A stretch of 64,000 nucleotides of DNA from Sphaerochaetaceae bacterium (lineage in GTDB: Bacteria; Spirochaetota; Spirochaetia; Sphaerochaetales; Sphaerochaetaceae). This document shows positions 45,191 through 54,169 of this stretch, one piece after another; position 1 is the first letter of the stretch; the number at the start of each line of letters is the position of its first letter. Position numbers and translations under genes: made by a program. Where the stretch lies: contig JAQQAI010000089.1 of assembly GCA_028532915.1 (NCBI GenBank), positions 62,001-126,000 on the forward strand. Direction: 5' to 3'. The notes below the pieces were generated by a model. The model was given only the letters and a program-made list of their open reading frames with translations, searched no databases and was not told the DNA's origin.

Positions 45191-46513
45191 TTACGGTTTG
45201 ATTCTTCTTGCTTCCATGTAGTAACGCTTCTCGTTTGCTTCACCCATACTGAAAGTCTTTCTCGGAAGAGCTCCGTCTTTTATGATAGTCTCAAAAAAAG
45301 TCGATTTATCTACGGCAGGTAGGAACAGACCGATGTTTCCGTTTTGGGCTCCGAGCTCTCTGGTCACTTCCTCGCCGTGAATATAATCGACACTGAGATT
45401 CTCATCATCTTTTGATAGAAGGTCGTCAATTACGTACTGAAGAACTCCTGCGGCTATCGCGGATGCCCCGTTTTCGACGGTAATGAGGTAATACCCGTCC
45501 TTATCATTATATCCGAAACGGATTCCGTCGCGGGAATCGGCGATCTTTTCCATAAGATCTGAAAGACCTTCGGTACTCTCGAATGAGAATTCATCACAAT
45601 ATTTAGAGAGTGTTTCGAAGAAAAGATCTTTCGGAGTGTTGAACAACACACGATGGATCGGTTCAAACACAAGACCGGGATCGAAGATATTCTCGATTTC
45701 GACGAGAGCATATCGTGCCGGATGTGTCGCTCTGAGGTCTTCAGGGAGATCTTTCTTGATATCGTCCCAGCAGGCCTTTGCCGTCGCGAGAGAATGATTT
45801 CCGTCACCCATGGCATAGATGAGAGGATTTTCGGGGTCGGCAGAATCGAACAGATCTCTGAATCCGTCGGCTATGGCGGTGAAGTCGGCTTCGCCTCTGA
45901 TCGCATATGAGGTAAGATGTCCTCCGTTCTGCATCAATTCTGTATCATAGACCTTCTTGAGTTCGTCTTTTCTCTGAATGAAAGGTTCTATTATCTTCTT
46001 TTTCTCATCACTGATGAGTACCATGATATGAGGCAGTTCGAGCGGAGCATCTTTTCTGATCTGCTTTCTGGGGGGAATCCTGGATTCGATGGTTCCCTCT
46101 GTAGCTCTGACGATCGTTCGGGATCCTTTCGACCAGTCATACTGCTCCAGATCCAAGGCGGCCATAAGACCCCAGCGGCTCACATTCTGAGATGTCTGCC
46201 GGTGAACGAGGAAGAAGGTTTGAGGGTATTCATCGAAGATATTCTGTTCTAGATACGATGCCATCGCCCTGTTGATCGACCGGATTCTGACCTGCGGATC
46301 TTTCTCTTCGAGATATACCTCTGGATAGATCATATGAAGGGTGGACGGCGCATCACCGACATACTCGTTCACAGCCTTCCAATAATCGAGTTCAGAGGTG
46401 AACTGATCGCAGGCAACCACGGCCCATCTTGTAAGATCAACCTTCGAAGAAGGAATCAGGATATCGGGAGGGCATATACCGTACTGTTTCAGATTCTCAA
46501 TTACATTTTTCAT
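45191..46513 (-). CDS. DUF1015 family protein
   Basis: The 440-residue cytoplasmic protein has the family's N-terminal VVACDQFTSELDYW and the central GDGNHSLATAKACWDDIKK motif, where the conserved histidine may bind a ligand or metal. DUF1015 proteins are widespread in anaerobes and spirochaetes and are sometimes linked to D-3-phosphoglycerate or serine metabolism genes, but their reaction is unknown to me. It stands alone on the minus strand. Confidence 0.88.
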   Translation of the reverse strand: MKNVIENLKQYGICPPDILIPSSKVDLTRWAVVACDQFTSELDYWKAVNEYVGDAPSTLHMIYPEVYLEEKDPQVRIRSINRAMASYLEQNIFDEYPQTFFLVHRQTSQNVSRWGLMAALDLEQYDWSKGSRTIVRATEGTIESRIPPRKQIRKDAPLELPHIMVLISDEKKKIIEPFIQRKDELKKVYDTELMQNGGHLTSYAIRGEADFTAIADGFRDLFDSADPENPLIYAMGDGNHSLATAKACWDDIKKDLPEDLRATHPARYALVEIENIFDPGLVFEPIHRVLFNTPKDLFFETLSKYCDEFSFESTEGLSDLMEKIADSRDGIRFGYNDKDGYYLITVENGASAIAAGVLQYVIDDLLSKDDENLSVDYIHGEEVTRELGAQNGNIGLFLPAVDKSTFFETIIKDGALPRKTFSMGEANEKRYYMEARRIKP

Positions 46514-46643
46514 AATACATCCTTACCATAAAATTAGAAATCGTATGTCATTGTACGGGAAATGTCGAAATCGGGCAACTGAATTATCTCTGGTCCCTGT
46601 ATCCTATTTCATCCTCTCAGCCATTGTGTTATACTCGTCTCGT

Positions 46644-46988
46644 ATGATAAGAACACGGAGAGTACTCTCCTTCAGTGCAAGGGTCTATACCTATATATTA
46701 CTTTTCAATCTCTTTTTTTATGCCCTGTTTCTTATGCGGCTGCTGATGAATGTCACCGCTGAGTTCGCTCAGATCACACAGGTATTGTGCTTCACATCCT
46801 CGACGATCGGAATCCTGTACGGGCTCTATCTGCTGCTGCTGGTTATCGGTCTATTGTTCCATGATCATATCTTCCTTGTTAGGGCAGCAGTCTTCTCACT
46901 TGTAAAAATTCTGATCCATATATTCATTCTAATCAGTGCCCAATTCATTATACACATTACCGAAACCGGAATCATACTAACTATGTAA
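46644..46988 (+). CDS. Small integral membrane protein of unknown function
   Basis: The 114-residue protein has three clear hydrophobic helices (LLFNLFFYALFLMRLLM, GILYGLYLLLLVIGLL and AAVFSLVKILIHIFILISA) and a basic N-terminus. The frame is open to 46545, but residues before the ATG at 46644 look unlike coding sequence. A TATACT lies just upstream, which would give a very short leader. It precedes aroH by 14 bases and may be co-transcribed. Confidence 0.6.
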   Translation: MIRTRRVLSFSARVYTYILLFNLFFYALFLMRLLMNVTAEFAQITQVLCFTSSTIGILYGLYLLLLVIGLLFHDHIFLVRAAVFSLVKILIHIFILISAQFIIHITETGIILTM

Positions 46989-47002
46989 GAGAGGGAAAAA
47001 CG

Positions 47003-47368
47003 ATGATGAGATTATTCGCGCTTCGCGGCGCGACACAGCTGCAGGCGGACAGCGCCCAGGAGATGATGGAAAAAGTAGGAACTCTGGCAGACTCGCTGTT
47101 CAAGGAGAATTCGATCGATCCTTCCGATGTCGTTTCGATCCATTTTACCGTGACCGGAGATCTTCATTCGATGAATCCTGCCACAGCCTACCGAAGGTGG
47201 ACAAACGAATCGAAAATCCCTCTATTCTGCAGCAGGGAACCCGATATCGACGGTATGATGCCCCGTGTGGTGCGTGTTCTCATGTATCTGTATAAAGATG
47301 ATCAGTCTCCATCACTGAAGGCTCAGTATCATGGGAACACAAGACAGCTGCGGCCGGACATTTTTTAA
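47003..47368 (+). CDS. aroH: Monofunctional chorismate mutase, AroH type
   Basis: The 121-residue enzyme converts chorismate to prephenate for phenylalanine and tyrosine. It has the AroH pattern LRGATQLQADSAQEM, SIHFTVTGDLHSMNPA and an arginine-containing MPRVVRVLMYLY end, a trimeric fold different from the helical AroQ class. GAGGGA precedes the ATG. It joins aroB (16600) as a second aromatic gene here. Confidence 0.92.
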   Translation: MMRLFALRGATQLQADSAQEMMEKVGTLADSLFKENSIDPSDVVSIHFTVTGDLHSMNPATAYRRWTNESKIPLFCSREPDIDGMMPRVVRVLMYLYKDDQSPSLKAQYHGNTRQLRPDIF

Positions 47369-47391
47369 ACTATACCGGTAGAACTCAATTA

Positions 47392-47419
47392 TTGACATTA
47401 CAGCTCACTAGTGTAGAAT
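47392..47419 (+). promoter_or_regulatory. Promoter of the secreted helical protein gene with flanking inverted repeat
   Basis: TTGACA, a 16-base spacer and TAGAAT form a strong promoter. CTCACTAG (47404-47411) and CTAGTGAG (47431-47438) are perfect inverted copies on either side of the -10 box, which suggests an operator. Confidence 0.6.
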
Positions 47420-47448
47420 AAATTAAACACCTAGTGAGGAGAGTTTAC

Positions 47449-48366
47449 ATGAAAAAAATATCTATGATCGTTTTGGCTGTTCTGCTGATCGCAAGTCCTC
47501 TGTTTGCAGATTTCAATGCCCGGCTGAATGAAATGGACACACTGTTCATCAATGACAAACTGGATGAATGCAGGGACATGATTGATGATGCGATAGAAAA
47601 AACCAATGATCCAGTAGAATTGAGTGAACTCTACTGGAGATTGTCACGCGTTATCTTATCGATTGCCGATGAACTTGAAGTACTGGGTGCTCAAGAAGAT
47701 GAATTGTATTCCCTTTTCGAAGAAGGGGAAATGTATGCGGACAAATCGATTGAACTTCATGAGAACGCTCCCGCCTATGTCTATAAGGCTTCGAATATCG
47801 GGCGGTGGGGTGAATTGAAAGGTCCTCTGAATGCTTTGTCCAAGGCAGACCCGATACGTGAAACTATCAGATACGTTGTCAACGACCTGGGTGATATGGA
47901 CCAGACGATCGGCTGGTACGTCATCGGTCAGCTCTATTATCTTCTTCCAGGATGGCCGATCTCATATGGAAATCAGGATATTGCTATCTCTGTTGCCAGA
48001 AAGGCGGTAGACACCATTCCCAAAAAGATGCTCTACCCGGGACATTTCAAAGCTCTCGCTGTAATGCTGTGGGACAGGAACTGGAGTTCATCAAAGAGGA
48101 ATTCAAAGATAAAATCTATAGAAAGGAGCTGGAAGAAGGAATCTGATGATCCGTTCGAGCAGACCTACTATTATGAGGGTTCTCAGGGAGTGAAACATGT
48201 TCCTTTCTACTCTTCAGTCGCACTGAACAAGATGAGCGACAGACAGGAAGCTGTTCTTCTGCTCAACTACGCCCTGGCAAAATATGAAGCATGGCCCATC
48301 CACACCAGAGGTGATAAGAGAAATAAAGCGGAGATCGATAATTTATTAAAAGAATGGGGATTTTAG
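47449..48366 (+). CDS. Secreted helical-repeat protein of unknown function
   Basis: The 305-residue protein has a signal peptide (MKKISMIVLAVLLIASPLFA) and is then largely helical, with TPR-like helices (LYWRLSRVILSIADELEV, LYSLFEEGEMYADKSIEL, APAYVYKASNIGRWGELKG) and a YYYEGSQGVKHVPFYSSVALNKM segment. It recalls the secreted TPR proteins of treponemes, but I cannot assign a partner. GAGGAG precedes the ATG. Confidence 0.78.
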   Translation: MKKISMIVLAVLLIASPLFADFNARLNEMDTLFINDKLDECRDMIDDAIEKTNDPVELSELYWRLSRVILSIADELEVLGAQEDELYSLFEEGEMYADKSIELHENAPAYVYKASNIGRWGELKGPLNALSKADPIRETIRYVVNDLGDMDQTIGWYVIGQLYYLLPGWPISYGNQDIAISVARKAVDTIPKKMLYPGHFKALAVMLWDRNWSSSKRNSKIKSIERSWKKESDDPFEQTYYYEGSQGVKHVPFYSSVALNKMSDRQEAVLLLNYALAKYEAWPIHTRGDKRNKAEIDNLLKEWGF

Positions 48367-48367
48367 C

Positions 48368-48397
48368 TTGACAAAAAGGGGCTCTTTTTTCTATAGT
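48368..48397 (+). promoter_or_regulatory. Promoter for the tRNA pair
   Basis: TTGACA (48368-48373), an 18-base spacer and TATAGT (48392-48397) precede tRNA-Thr by 11 bases. A weaker pair, TTGACT (48484) and TAAGGT (48507), lies before tRNA-Tyr. Confidence 0.6.
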
Positions 48398-48408
48398 ACA
48401 CCGGTAAC

Positions 48409-48482
48409 GCCACCTTAGCTCAGCTGGCCAGAGCACGTGACTTGTAATCTCGGGGTCGTCAGTTCGAATCTGACAGGTGGCT
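48409..48482 (+). tRNA. tRNA-Thr (anticodon TGT)
   Basis: The 74-base gene folds as a cloverleaf: GCCACCT pairs with AGGTGGC, the D arm is GCTCAGCTGGCCAGAGC, the anticodon loop is CTTGTAA with TGT, and the T arm is GTCAG-TTCGAAT-CTGAC. The anticodon stem CGTGA/TCTCG has one T-T mismatch at the third pair. The CCA end is not encoded. Confidence 0.95.
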
Positions 48483-48531
48483 ATTGACTTTAATAGATCT
48501 TTTCTGTAAGGTCATCAAGGTAGTTTAGTAC

Positions 48532-48613
48532 GGGGAGGTTCCCGAGTGGCCAAAGGGGGCAGACTGTAAATCTGTTGGCTCAGCCTTCGAAGGTTCGAAT
48601 CCTTCTCTCCCCA
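48532..48613 (+). tRNA. tRNA-Tyr (anticodon GTA)
   Basis: The 82-base gene has acceptor arms GGGGAGG/TCTCCCC, anticodon stem CAGA/TCTG around CTGTAAA (anticodon GTA), a long type II variable arm near TTGGCTCAGCCTTCG, and a T arm with GGTTCGAATCC. CCA is not encoded. Confidence 0.95.
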
Positions 48614-48621
48614 AAAAAGTT

Positions 48622-48651
48622 GGTCTTCTATCCAGAAGACCTTCTTTTTTT
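48622..48651 (+). terminator. Rho-independent terminator after tRNA-Tyr
   Basis: GGTCTTCT and AGAAGACC form a perfect 8-bp stem around ATCC, followed by TTC and a run of seven T. It ends the tRNA transcript just before the YkgJ-like gene. Confidence 0.88.
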
Positions 48652-48666
48652 GATAAGGATATGTTG

Positions 48667-49134
48667 ATGGAATGTTTTTATGAAGATGGCCTCGCATTCA
48701 CTTGTCTTCCGGGTTGTCGGTACTGTTGTGCGGTAGAACCCGGCTTCGTTTTCCTTTCTATGAATGATTTACAGCGATTATGTTCATTCACTCAAAAACC
48801 AGTAAAAGATTTCGTGGCTGAATTCTGCATTAAAGTACCTATGGGAAGCCATCATTATCTTTCGTTAAAAGAAAGAGATAACCATGACTGCATATTTCTC
48901 GGAGAGAAAGGATGCACGGTCTATGAAAGCAGACCTGTACAGTGTTCAACATACCCGTTCTGGGCTCATGTCCTTTCGTCCGGGAAAAGTTGGGAAGAGG
49001 AGAAAAAATGGTGTCCGGGAATAGGGAAGGGCGTTCTTCATTCGAAAGAAAAGATTGATGAACAGCTTTCGCTGCGCAAAGAGAATCAGCCTCTCATATT
49101 CGAAGAACTGGATATGAGTCTCATCCTTTCTTGA
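48667..49134 (+). CDS. YkgJ-type zinc/iron-chelating cysteine cluster protein
   Basis: The 155-residue protein has the pattern CLPGCRYCCAVEPGFVFLS, then CIFLGEKGCTVYESRPVQCSTYPFW, the CxxxCxxCC...C...C arrangement of the family (Pfam CxxCxxCC). Such proteins bind a metal ion; their function is uncertain. The ATG at 48667 is eight bases after AAGGA and is preferred over one at 48661. Confidence 0.9.
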   Translation: MECFYEDGLAFTCLPGCRYCCAVEPGFVFLSMNDLQRLCSFTQKPVKDFVAEFCIKVPMGSHHYLSLKERDNHDCIFLGEKGCTVYESRPVQCSTYPFWAHVLSSGKSWEEEKKWCPGIGKGVLHSKEKIDEQLSLRKENQPLIFEELDMSLILS

Positions 49135-49167
49135 AAAGTGATATCCTTAGATGAATAATGGAAGTAT

Positions 49168-50967
49168 ATGGCAAAGATTTCACAGTTAGTGATCGAAGAA
49201 ATTAAATCAAAAATCTCCATGGTGGAACTTGTTTCCCGCTATCTGACGCTGCAGAAGAAAGGAGACAGATACTGGGGACTGTGCCCTTTTCATGATGAGA
49301 AGACCCCTTCTTTCTCTGTATTGCCCGACAAAGGTTTCTTCCATTGTTTCGGCTGCGGAAAGAGCGGATCGCTTTTCGATTTCGTTATGGAGATGGAACA
49401 CCTGAATTTCCCGGAAAGTGTAAGGTATCTGGCAGAGTCGGCAGGAATCCAGATAGAACAGGAAAGCGAAAGTGAAAAACAGAAGAGATCGGAGAAAGAG
49501 ACCCTCACAGACCTGTATAACAAGATAGCCAACAGTTTTCACTACATCCTGACCTCCTCCGGGATCGGCGATAAGGCGCGCTCATATCTGAAGGAAAGAA
49601 GTATCAGTGCAGAATCGGTTGAAAAATTCTGTATCGGCTACGCTCCTGAAGATCCTTCCTGGCTCTACGATTTCCTCAAAGGCAAACACTACAGCGACCC
49701 TCTTTTGCTTAAATCTGGACTCTTTTCTAAACACGGCCGGTTTTATCCACTGTTCAGGGACCGTGTGATGTTTCCGATCAGGGACTGGAAAGGTGATGTC
49801 GTTGCTTTCGGGGGAAGAGATCTCAGCGGCAGTTCTAAGGCAAAATATATCAATACTCCCGAGACTATACTGTATCGGAAACGAGAGATCGTCTACGGAC
49901 TATATGAATCATTGAAGAATATCAAACAGCAGCAGCACGCGATCCTGTGTGAAGGTTACTTCGATGTCATTGCCATGCATCAGGCAGGTATGCAGATAGC
50001 CGTGGCCCCACTTGGAACTGCGTTCACACATGAGCAGGGAAAGCTCATACGAAGGTATGCTTCGACCATTTCGACTCTATTCGACAGCGACAGTGCCGGA
50101 AGAGAAGCAACGAAGAAGGCTCTCACAGTCTGTGAATCGCTGGGGATCGAAAACAGGGTGATCACTTTAAGTGCAGCAAAGGACCCAGCGGAATACATGG
50201 AATCATTCGGCAGGGAAGAGCTGCTGAAAGAGTGTTCTAAAGGCAAAAGCGGCTTCGATTATCTTGTATCTTCGTCGATTTCATTGTATGATAATAAGAA
50301 GGCTACAGGGAAGTTGCAGATATTTAATGAACTCATACCATATCTAGATGCTGTTGAATCTCAAATCGTCCAGCAGTCCTATTTGCATGAGCTTGCCCAA
50401 TATCTTCAATTGGATGAGTCTACTCTTATGCAGGAATACAGGCACAAGGGTGTGCAGAGACCTAAATTAGAACGGGAGGCCAACTTACATTCTCAGAACA
50501 TGAAAGACATTGCTTTGAAAAGCACTCAGTATTCGCAAGATGTGTATGCCTTATTAACTCTGATGAATAACCGCTCCCTCTTCCTTGATGTGCGAAATAA
50601 GCTGCATATAGATGATCTTGTTGATGAAGAAGCTATTTCTCTGTATACGGTACTGGAGGATGCGACCAGAAACGGAATAGCCGACAGTGATGAGCTGGTG
50701 CTGCAGATGATTGAGGATGAGGCTCTCAAGAACAAGGTGGCAATGAGTTTTCAGTCAAAAGAATTTACAGTTAATCCGCAAGATGTTATACATGAGTTGC
50801 TTAATCGTATAACTCTTCGTACATTAGAGAAATCACAGAAGAATCTTGAGAGGTTGATCGCATTGGCTTCGAAAGATTCATCTGTGTCGATAGATGTCTC
50901 AAATCTCTTATATGAGAAGAAATCTGTCGATGAGAAGATTACTGCGTTGAGAAATGCTTCGCATTAG
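49168..50967 (+). CDS. dnaG: DNA primase
   Basis: The 599-residue enzyme lays RNA primers at the fork. The zinc-binding domain is CPFHDEKTPSFSVLPDKGFFHCFGCGKSG in its spaced form (residues 39-67), the TOPRIM core has EGYFDVIAMHQAGM and DSDSAGREA, and the C-terminal helicase-interacting part is helical. It stands before rpoD, as in the macromolecular synthesis operon (rpsU-dnaG-rpoD) of many bacteria, without rpsU. Confidence 0.97.
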   Translation: MAKISQLVIEEIKSKISMVELVSRYLTLQKKGDRYWGLCPFHDEKTPSFSVLPDKGFFHCFGCGKSGSLFDFVMEMEHLNFPESVRYLAESAGIQIEQESESEKQKRSEKETLTDLYNKIANSFHYILTSSGIGDKARSYLKERSISAESVEKFCIGYAPEDPSWLYDFLKGKHYSDPLLLKSGLFSKHGRFYPLFRDRVMFPIRDWKGDVVAFGGRDLSGSSKAKYINTPETILYRKREIVYGLYESLKNIKQQQHAILCEGYFDVIAMHQAGMQIAVAPLGTAFTHEQGKLIRRYASTISTLFDSDSAGREATKKALTVCESLGIENRVITLSAAKDPAEYMESFGREELLKECSKGKSGFDYLVSSSISLYDNKKATGKLQIFNELIPYLDAVESQIVQQSYLHELAQYLQLDESTLMQEYRHKGVQRPKLEREANLHSQNMKDIALKSTQYSQDVYALLTLMNNRSLFLDVRNKLHIDDLVDEEAISLYTVLEDATRNGIADSDELVLQMIEDEALKNKVAMSFQSKEFTVNPQDVIHELLNRITLRTLEKSQKNLERLIALASKDSSVSIDVSNLLYEKKSVDEKITALRNASH

Positions 50968-51008
50968 AACAGGAATGTACTCCTCAGAAGTGGGGATATA
51001 GATATTTG

Positions 51009-51029
51009 CACCGGATGGAAGAACCGGTG
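51009..51029 (+). other. Stem-loop in the dnaG-rpoD gap
   Basis: CACCGG and CCGGTG form a 6-bp stem with a nine-base loop in the 89-base gap. No T-run follows. It may be a processing or weak attenuation point that separates dnaG and rpoD expression. Confidence 0.4.
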
Positions 51030-51056
51030 GGCGAGATGAGGTGGTGAACCCAAGAT

Positions 51057-52958
51057 ATGGAGAAAGAGATTTTGAAGAATATCGACGAAATACATGAGAA
51101 TGAAGAAGAAAAAACCATCGATGAAGACAATGATGTCATTGAGTCTGAATTGCTGGATGATGAATCGCCTGAAATCGATGATGAAGATCTTCTTGATGAA
51201 GATATTGAAGATCTCGATGAAATAGAAGATTCTCCTATTGAAGAAATCGATGACGAAGTGGTCGAAGAAGATGATATTGAAGATGAGGAAGAAGATGATG
51301 ATGAAGAGGACGATGAATCAATAGATAAATCTTACTCAAAGCGCGAATTATCCTCGAATTATGATGACGACAGCCACTTTGACAGACACACCTCGATCAT
51401 GAACATAGAGGATGACAGCGATTCTGATTCGCGTAGAGAACGTTCTTCATATAAAAGAAGCGGTGTTCTCGGAGGTGACAAGAACGACAGCTCGGTGGAC
51501 GATCCGATCCGGTTGTATCTTCGTGAGATCGGAAGAGAGAACCTTCTCAATGCAGAACAGGAAGTTGAACTTTCAAAGAGGATGGAAGAGGGAGCCGAGA
51601 TTATCAAAGAGGTCATTCTCAAATCGGGAGTTCTTATTTCTTCTTTCTCCCAGATAGCAGAGGTCGCTTCGATGCGTTTCGAAGACGAGGATCTCGAATT
51701 CTCGCAGAAAGAGCTGAAAGAGAAGATGAATGATCAGAAACGCTATCTTCAGTGTTACAAAGATATTCTGAAAGAGGTCTCTTCTGCTCTGAAAAATTAT
51801 ACTGAAGCAAAGAAGAAGGCAATAGCATCCGGTATTGATTTCAATCAGGATGATGCTCTCAAGAAAAAGCATAACATGCTTCTGAAAAAGCTCTCGAAGG
51901 TCGAGCTTCAGCCTGAAGAGATCAGTTCGTTCAGTACGAAATATATTCAGGCCGAGCATGACATCATCAACCTTCAGAATAAAAAGAGCACCATAGAGAT
52001 ACGTCTCGGGATCAACAGTGTCAAGGAGTTACGTTCACTTGGAAGAACCCTTGCAATCCCATCTCAGCGGACCGTCCTCGAAAAACGGCTGAATATGAAC
52101 AGCGATGCGATCAAAGATCTTATCAGGGAAGTTCAGCTTACAGATAAGGCTCTCAAGAATATCGAATTCGACTTCGAAGAATCATGCGAGGATATCATCT
52201 CCAATGCAAAAGAGATAATGAGAGGACGGGAGATGATGAAAAGTGCCAAAGATCGTCTGATTCAGGCAAATCTCCGTCTTGTCGTCAGTATTGCAAAGAA
52301 GTATACGAACAGAGGCCTTCATTTCTTCGACCTGGTGCAGGAAGGAAACATCGGTCTTATAAAAGCTGTTGAGAAATTCGAATACCGTAAAGGATATAAG
52401 TTCTCGACATATGCTACCTGGTGGATCCGTCAGGCCATTACCCGTTCGATCAGTGATCAGGCACGGACGATCCGTGTGCCTGTCCACATGATAGAACAGA
52501 TCAATAAGGTTGTCAGAGAATCAAGAATGCTCATGCAGACCTACGGAAGAGAACCTACCGACGAGGAGATAGCAGAGAAACTCGGTTGGACTGCAGCGAA
52601 AGTAAAAGCCGTCAAGAATGTCGCAAGAGAGCCGATCTCTCTGGAAACTCCTGTCGGCGAGGAAGAGGATTCTCTCCTCAGCGACTTCATCGAAGATAAG
52701 GATGTGGAAAACCCTGCATCCCAGACAGCCTTCACGTTGCTTCAGGAGCAGCTTGAGGATGTTCTGAAGACACTCCCTCCGAGAGAACAGGAAGTTCTTA
52801 AGATGAGATTCGGTCTGGAAGACGGTTATTCATTGACACTCGAGGAAGTAGGGTTGTATTTTGAAGTAACAAGAGAAAGAATTAGACAAATAGAAGCGAA
52901 AGCTCTACGACGCCTGAGACATCCGAAAAGAAGTCGAAGGCTTAAAGATTTTTTATAA
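51057..52958 (+). CDS. rpoD: Primary sigma factor RpoD (sigma-70)
   Basis: The 633-residue protein directs RNA polymerase to housekeeping promoters. Residues 1-100 are extremely acidic (region 1.1-like, rich in D and E). Region 1.2 is [17 protein letters not shown], a variable spacer follows, region 2 has [37 protein letters not shown] within residues 425-462, and region 4 has the helix-turn-helix [35 protein letters not shown] lies upstream. Confidence 0.97.
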   Translation: MEKEILKNIDEIHENEEEKTIDEDNDVIESELLDDESPEIDDEDLLDEDIEDLDEIEDSPIEEIDDEVVEEDDIEDEEEDDDEEDDESIDKSYSKRELSSNYDDDSHFDRHTSIMNIEDDSDSDSRRERSSYKRSGVLGGDKNDSSVDDPIRLYLREIGRENLLNAEQEVELSKRMEEGAEIIKEVILKSGVLISSFSQIAEVASMRFEDEDLEFSQKELKEKMNDQKRYLQCYKDILKEVSSALKNYTEAKKKAIASGIDFNQDDALKKKHNMLLKKLSKVELQPEEISSFSTKYIQAEHDIINLQNKKSTIEIRLGINSVKELRSLGRTLAIPSQRTVLEKRLNMNSDAIKDLIREVQLTDKALKNIEFDFEESCEDIISNAKEIMRGREMMKSAKDRLIQANLRLVVSIAKKYTNRGLHFFDLVQEGNIGLIKAVEKFEYRKGYKFSTYATWWIRQAITRSISDQARTIRVPVHMIEQINKVVRESRMLMQTYGREPTDEEIAEKLGWTAAKVKAVKNVAREPISLETPVGEEEDSLLSDFIEDKDVENPASQTAFTLLQEQLEDVLKTLPPREQEVLKMRFGLEDGYSLTLEEVGLYFEVTRERIRQIEAKALRRLRHPKRSRRLKDFL

Positions 52959-52979
52959 CTGATAAAGCAGGAGTAGAAT

Positions 52980-53786
52980 ATGCAGGAAGTGTTTGACAAG
53001 TTACGTGATCTTCAAAGTGTTCTCGCTAAGAAGTTTAGCGTACTTGAAGAGGTTGCCCAGATCCCGAAGACCCTTGAAACGAAAGAGGAGTTACTCAATC
53101 GCGGGAAGAAAATCTATATAGAGAAGCATGAAAGAATTCAGAAGACTACAGATGAATTGAAGAGGCTTCGGATTGCCCTCGATGAAGCTGAGGTCGCCCG
53201 TGAGAACTATGAAAAACAGATGGAACTCATCTCGACTCAAAGAGAATATGAAGCTCTGGAAAAAGAGATCAAGGATGCTTCGCTTAAGGAACAGTCTCTG
53301 AGAAAGAGTCTGCTTGCCAAAGAGAAATATCTCGGAGAGCTTCAGGAGCAGATCGAAGAACATGAACAGCTGATGGAAATCCAGGAAGAGGAAGTCAAGA
53401 ACGAGACAAAAAAGAAGGATATCCTGCTTGAACAAAAGAATCTTGAGATCCAGAAACTGGAGGAGGAAGAGAAGATGCTGACTCCCGGGATCGATGAATC
53501 GATACTTTTCAAATTCGAACGGATCATAAAGAACAAAAGCGGTATCGGTATTGTCCCTATTCACGGACTTGTCTGTCAGGGATGCCACATGACACTTCCT
53601 GTTCAGTTCGTCAATGATGTGAGAAGGGGAGACGATTTTAAATTCTGTCCGTACTGTTCACGTGTGTTGTTCTGGGAGGATGCGGAGGTCGCTGAACTCG
53701 CGATGTCTGCTAACCAGGAAACCGAAATAGAAGAAGCTGGATTATCGGATTTTGTCAACGCTGACGAATTCAGTGATCTTCTCTAA
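52980..53786 (+). CDS. Coiled-coil protein with C4 zinc ribbon
   Basis: The 268-residue protein is a helical coiled coil (about 1-180) rich in E and K, followed by GLVCQGCHMTLPVQFVNDVRRGD and FCPYCSRVLFW, a C4 zinc ribbon (CxxC...CxxC), and an acidic tail. It matches the DUF164/CT398-type family, whose Chlamydia member binds RNA polymerase sigma factor. The direct position after rpoD fits a role near transcription. Confidence 0.88.
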   Translation: MQEVFDKLRDLQSVLAKKFSVLEEVAQIPKTLETKEELLNRGKKIYIEKHERIQKTTDELKRLRIALDEAEVARENYEKQMELISTQREYEALEKEIKDASLKEQSLRKSLLAKEKYLGELQEQIEEHEQLMEIQEEEVKNETKKKDILLEQKNLEIQKLEEEEKMLTPGIDESILFKFERIIKNKSGIGIVPIHGLVCQGCHMTLPVQFVNDVRRGDDFKFCPYCSRVLFWEDAEVAELAMSANQETEIEEAGLSDFVNADEFSDLL

Positions 53787-53801
53787 AATTTGATTATTGT
53801 A

Positions 53802-54145
53802 TGGTGGACCATGCAGTCGCCCGGATGAAGTTTTTCATCCGGGAGGAAAGTCCGGGCTCCACAGGACATGACGCCGGGTAACACCCGGGAGCTGTAAAGC
53901 TATAGAAAGTGCCACAGAAAATATACCGCCCCGGCGTCTGTCGGGGTAAGGGTGAAATGGTGGGGTAAGAGCCCACCGCGATTCTGGTAACAGGGTCGGC
54001 AGGGTAAACCTCGTCAGGAGCAAGACCAAGCAGCAAGTGGGTTGTCCGCCTATATCTTGCGGGTAGGTTGCTTGAGCATATCTGGTAACAGTATGCCTAG
54101 ATAGATGACTGCATAAAACAGAACCCGGCTTATGGTCCGCCACTT
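53802..54145 (+). ncRNA. rnpB: RNase P RNA (rnpB), bacterial type A
   Basis: The outer P1 helix is TGGTGGACC at the 5' end with GGTCCGCCA at 54134-54142. The P4 strands are visible as GAGGAAAGTCCGGGCTCC near 53840 and ACAGAACCCGGCTTAT near 54118. GTGCCACAGAAA and GAGCAAGACCAAGCAG are further conserved segments. The RNA is the catalytic part of RNase P and makes tRNA 5' ends. No strong terminator is seen before the next gene 25 bases on. Confidence 0.95.
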
Positions 54146-54169
54146 ATTTCTTTCATCTGGAGAAACTAA

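Noticed and set aside
49131-49159. Promoter TTGAAA-17-AATAAT before dnaG
   Set aside because: The predicted transcript start falls within a base or two of the ATG, leaving no room for the GGAAG ribosome-binding site.
51060-51350. Tandem repeat in the GAAGATGAT-rich start of rpoD
   Set aside because: The repetition follows from acidic amino-acid composition and has no fixed unit length.
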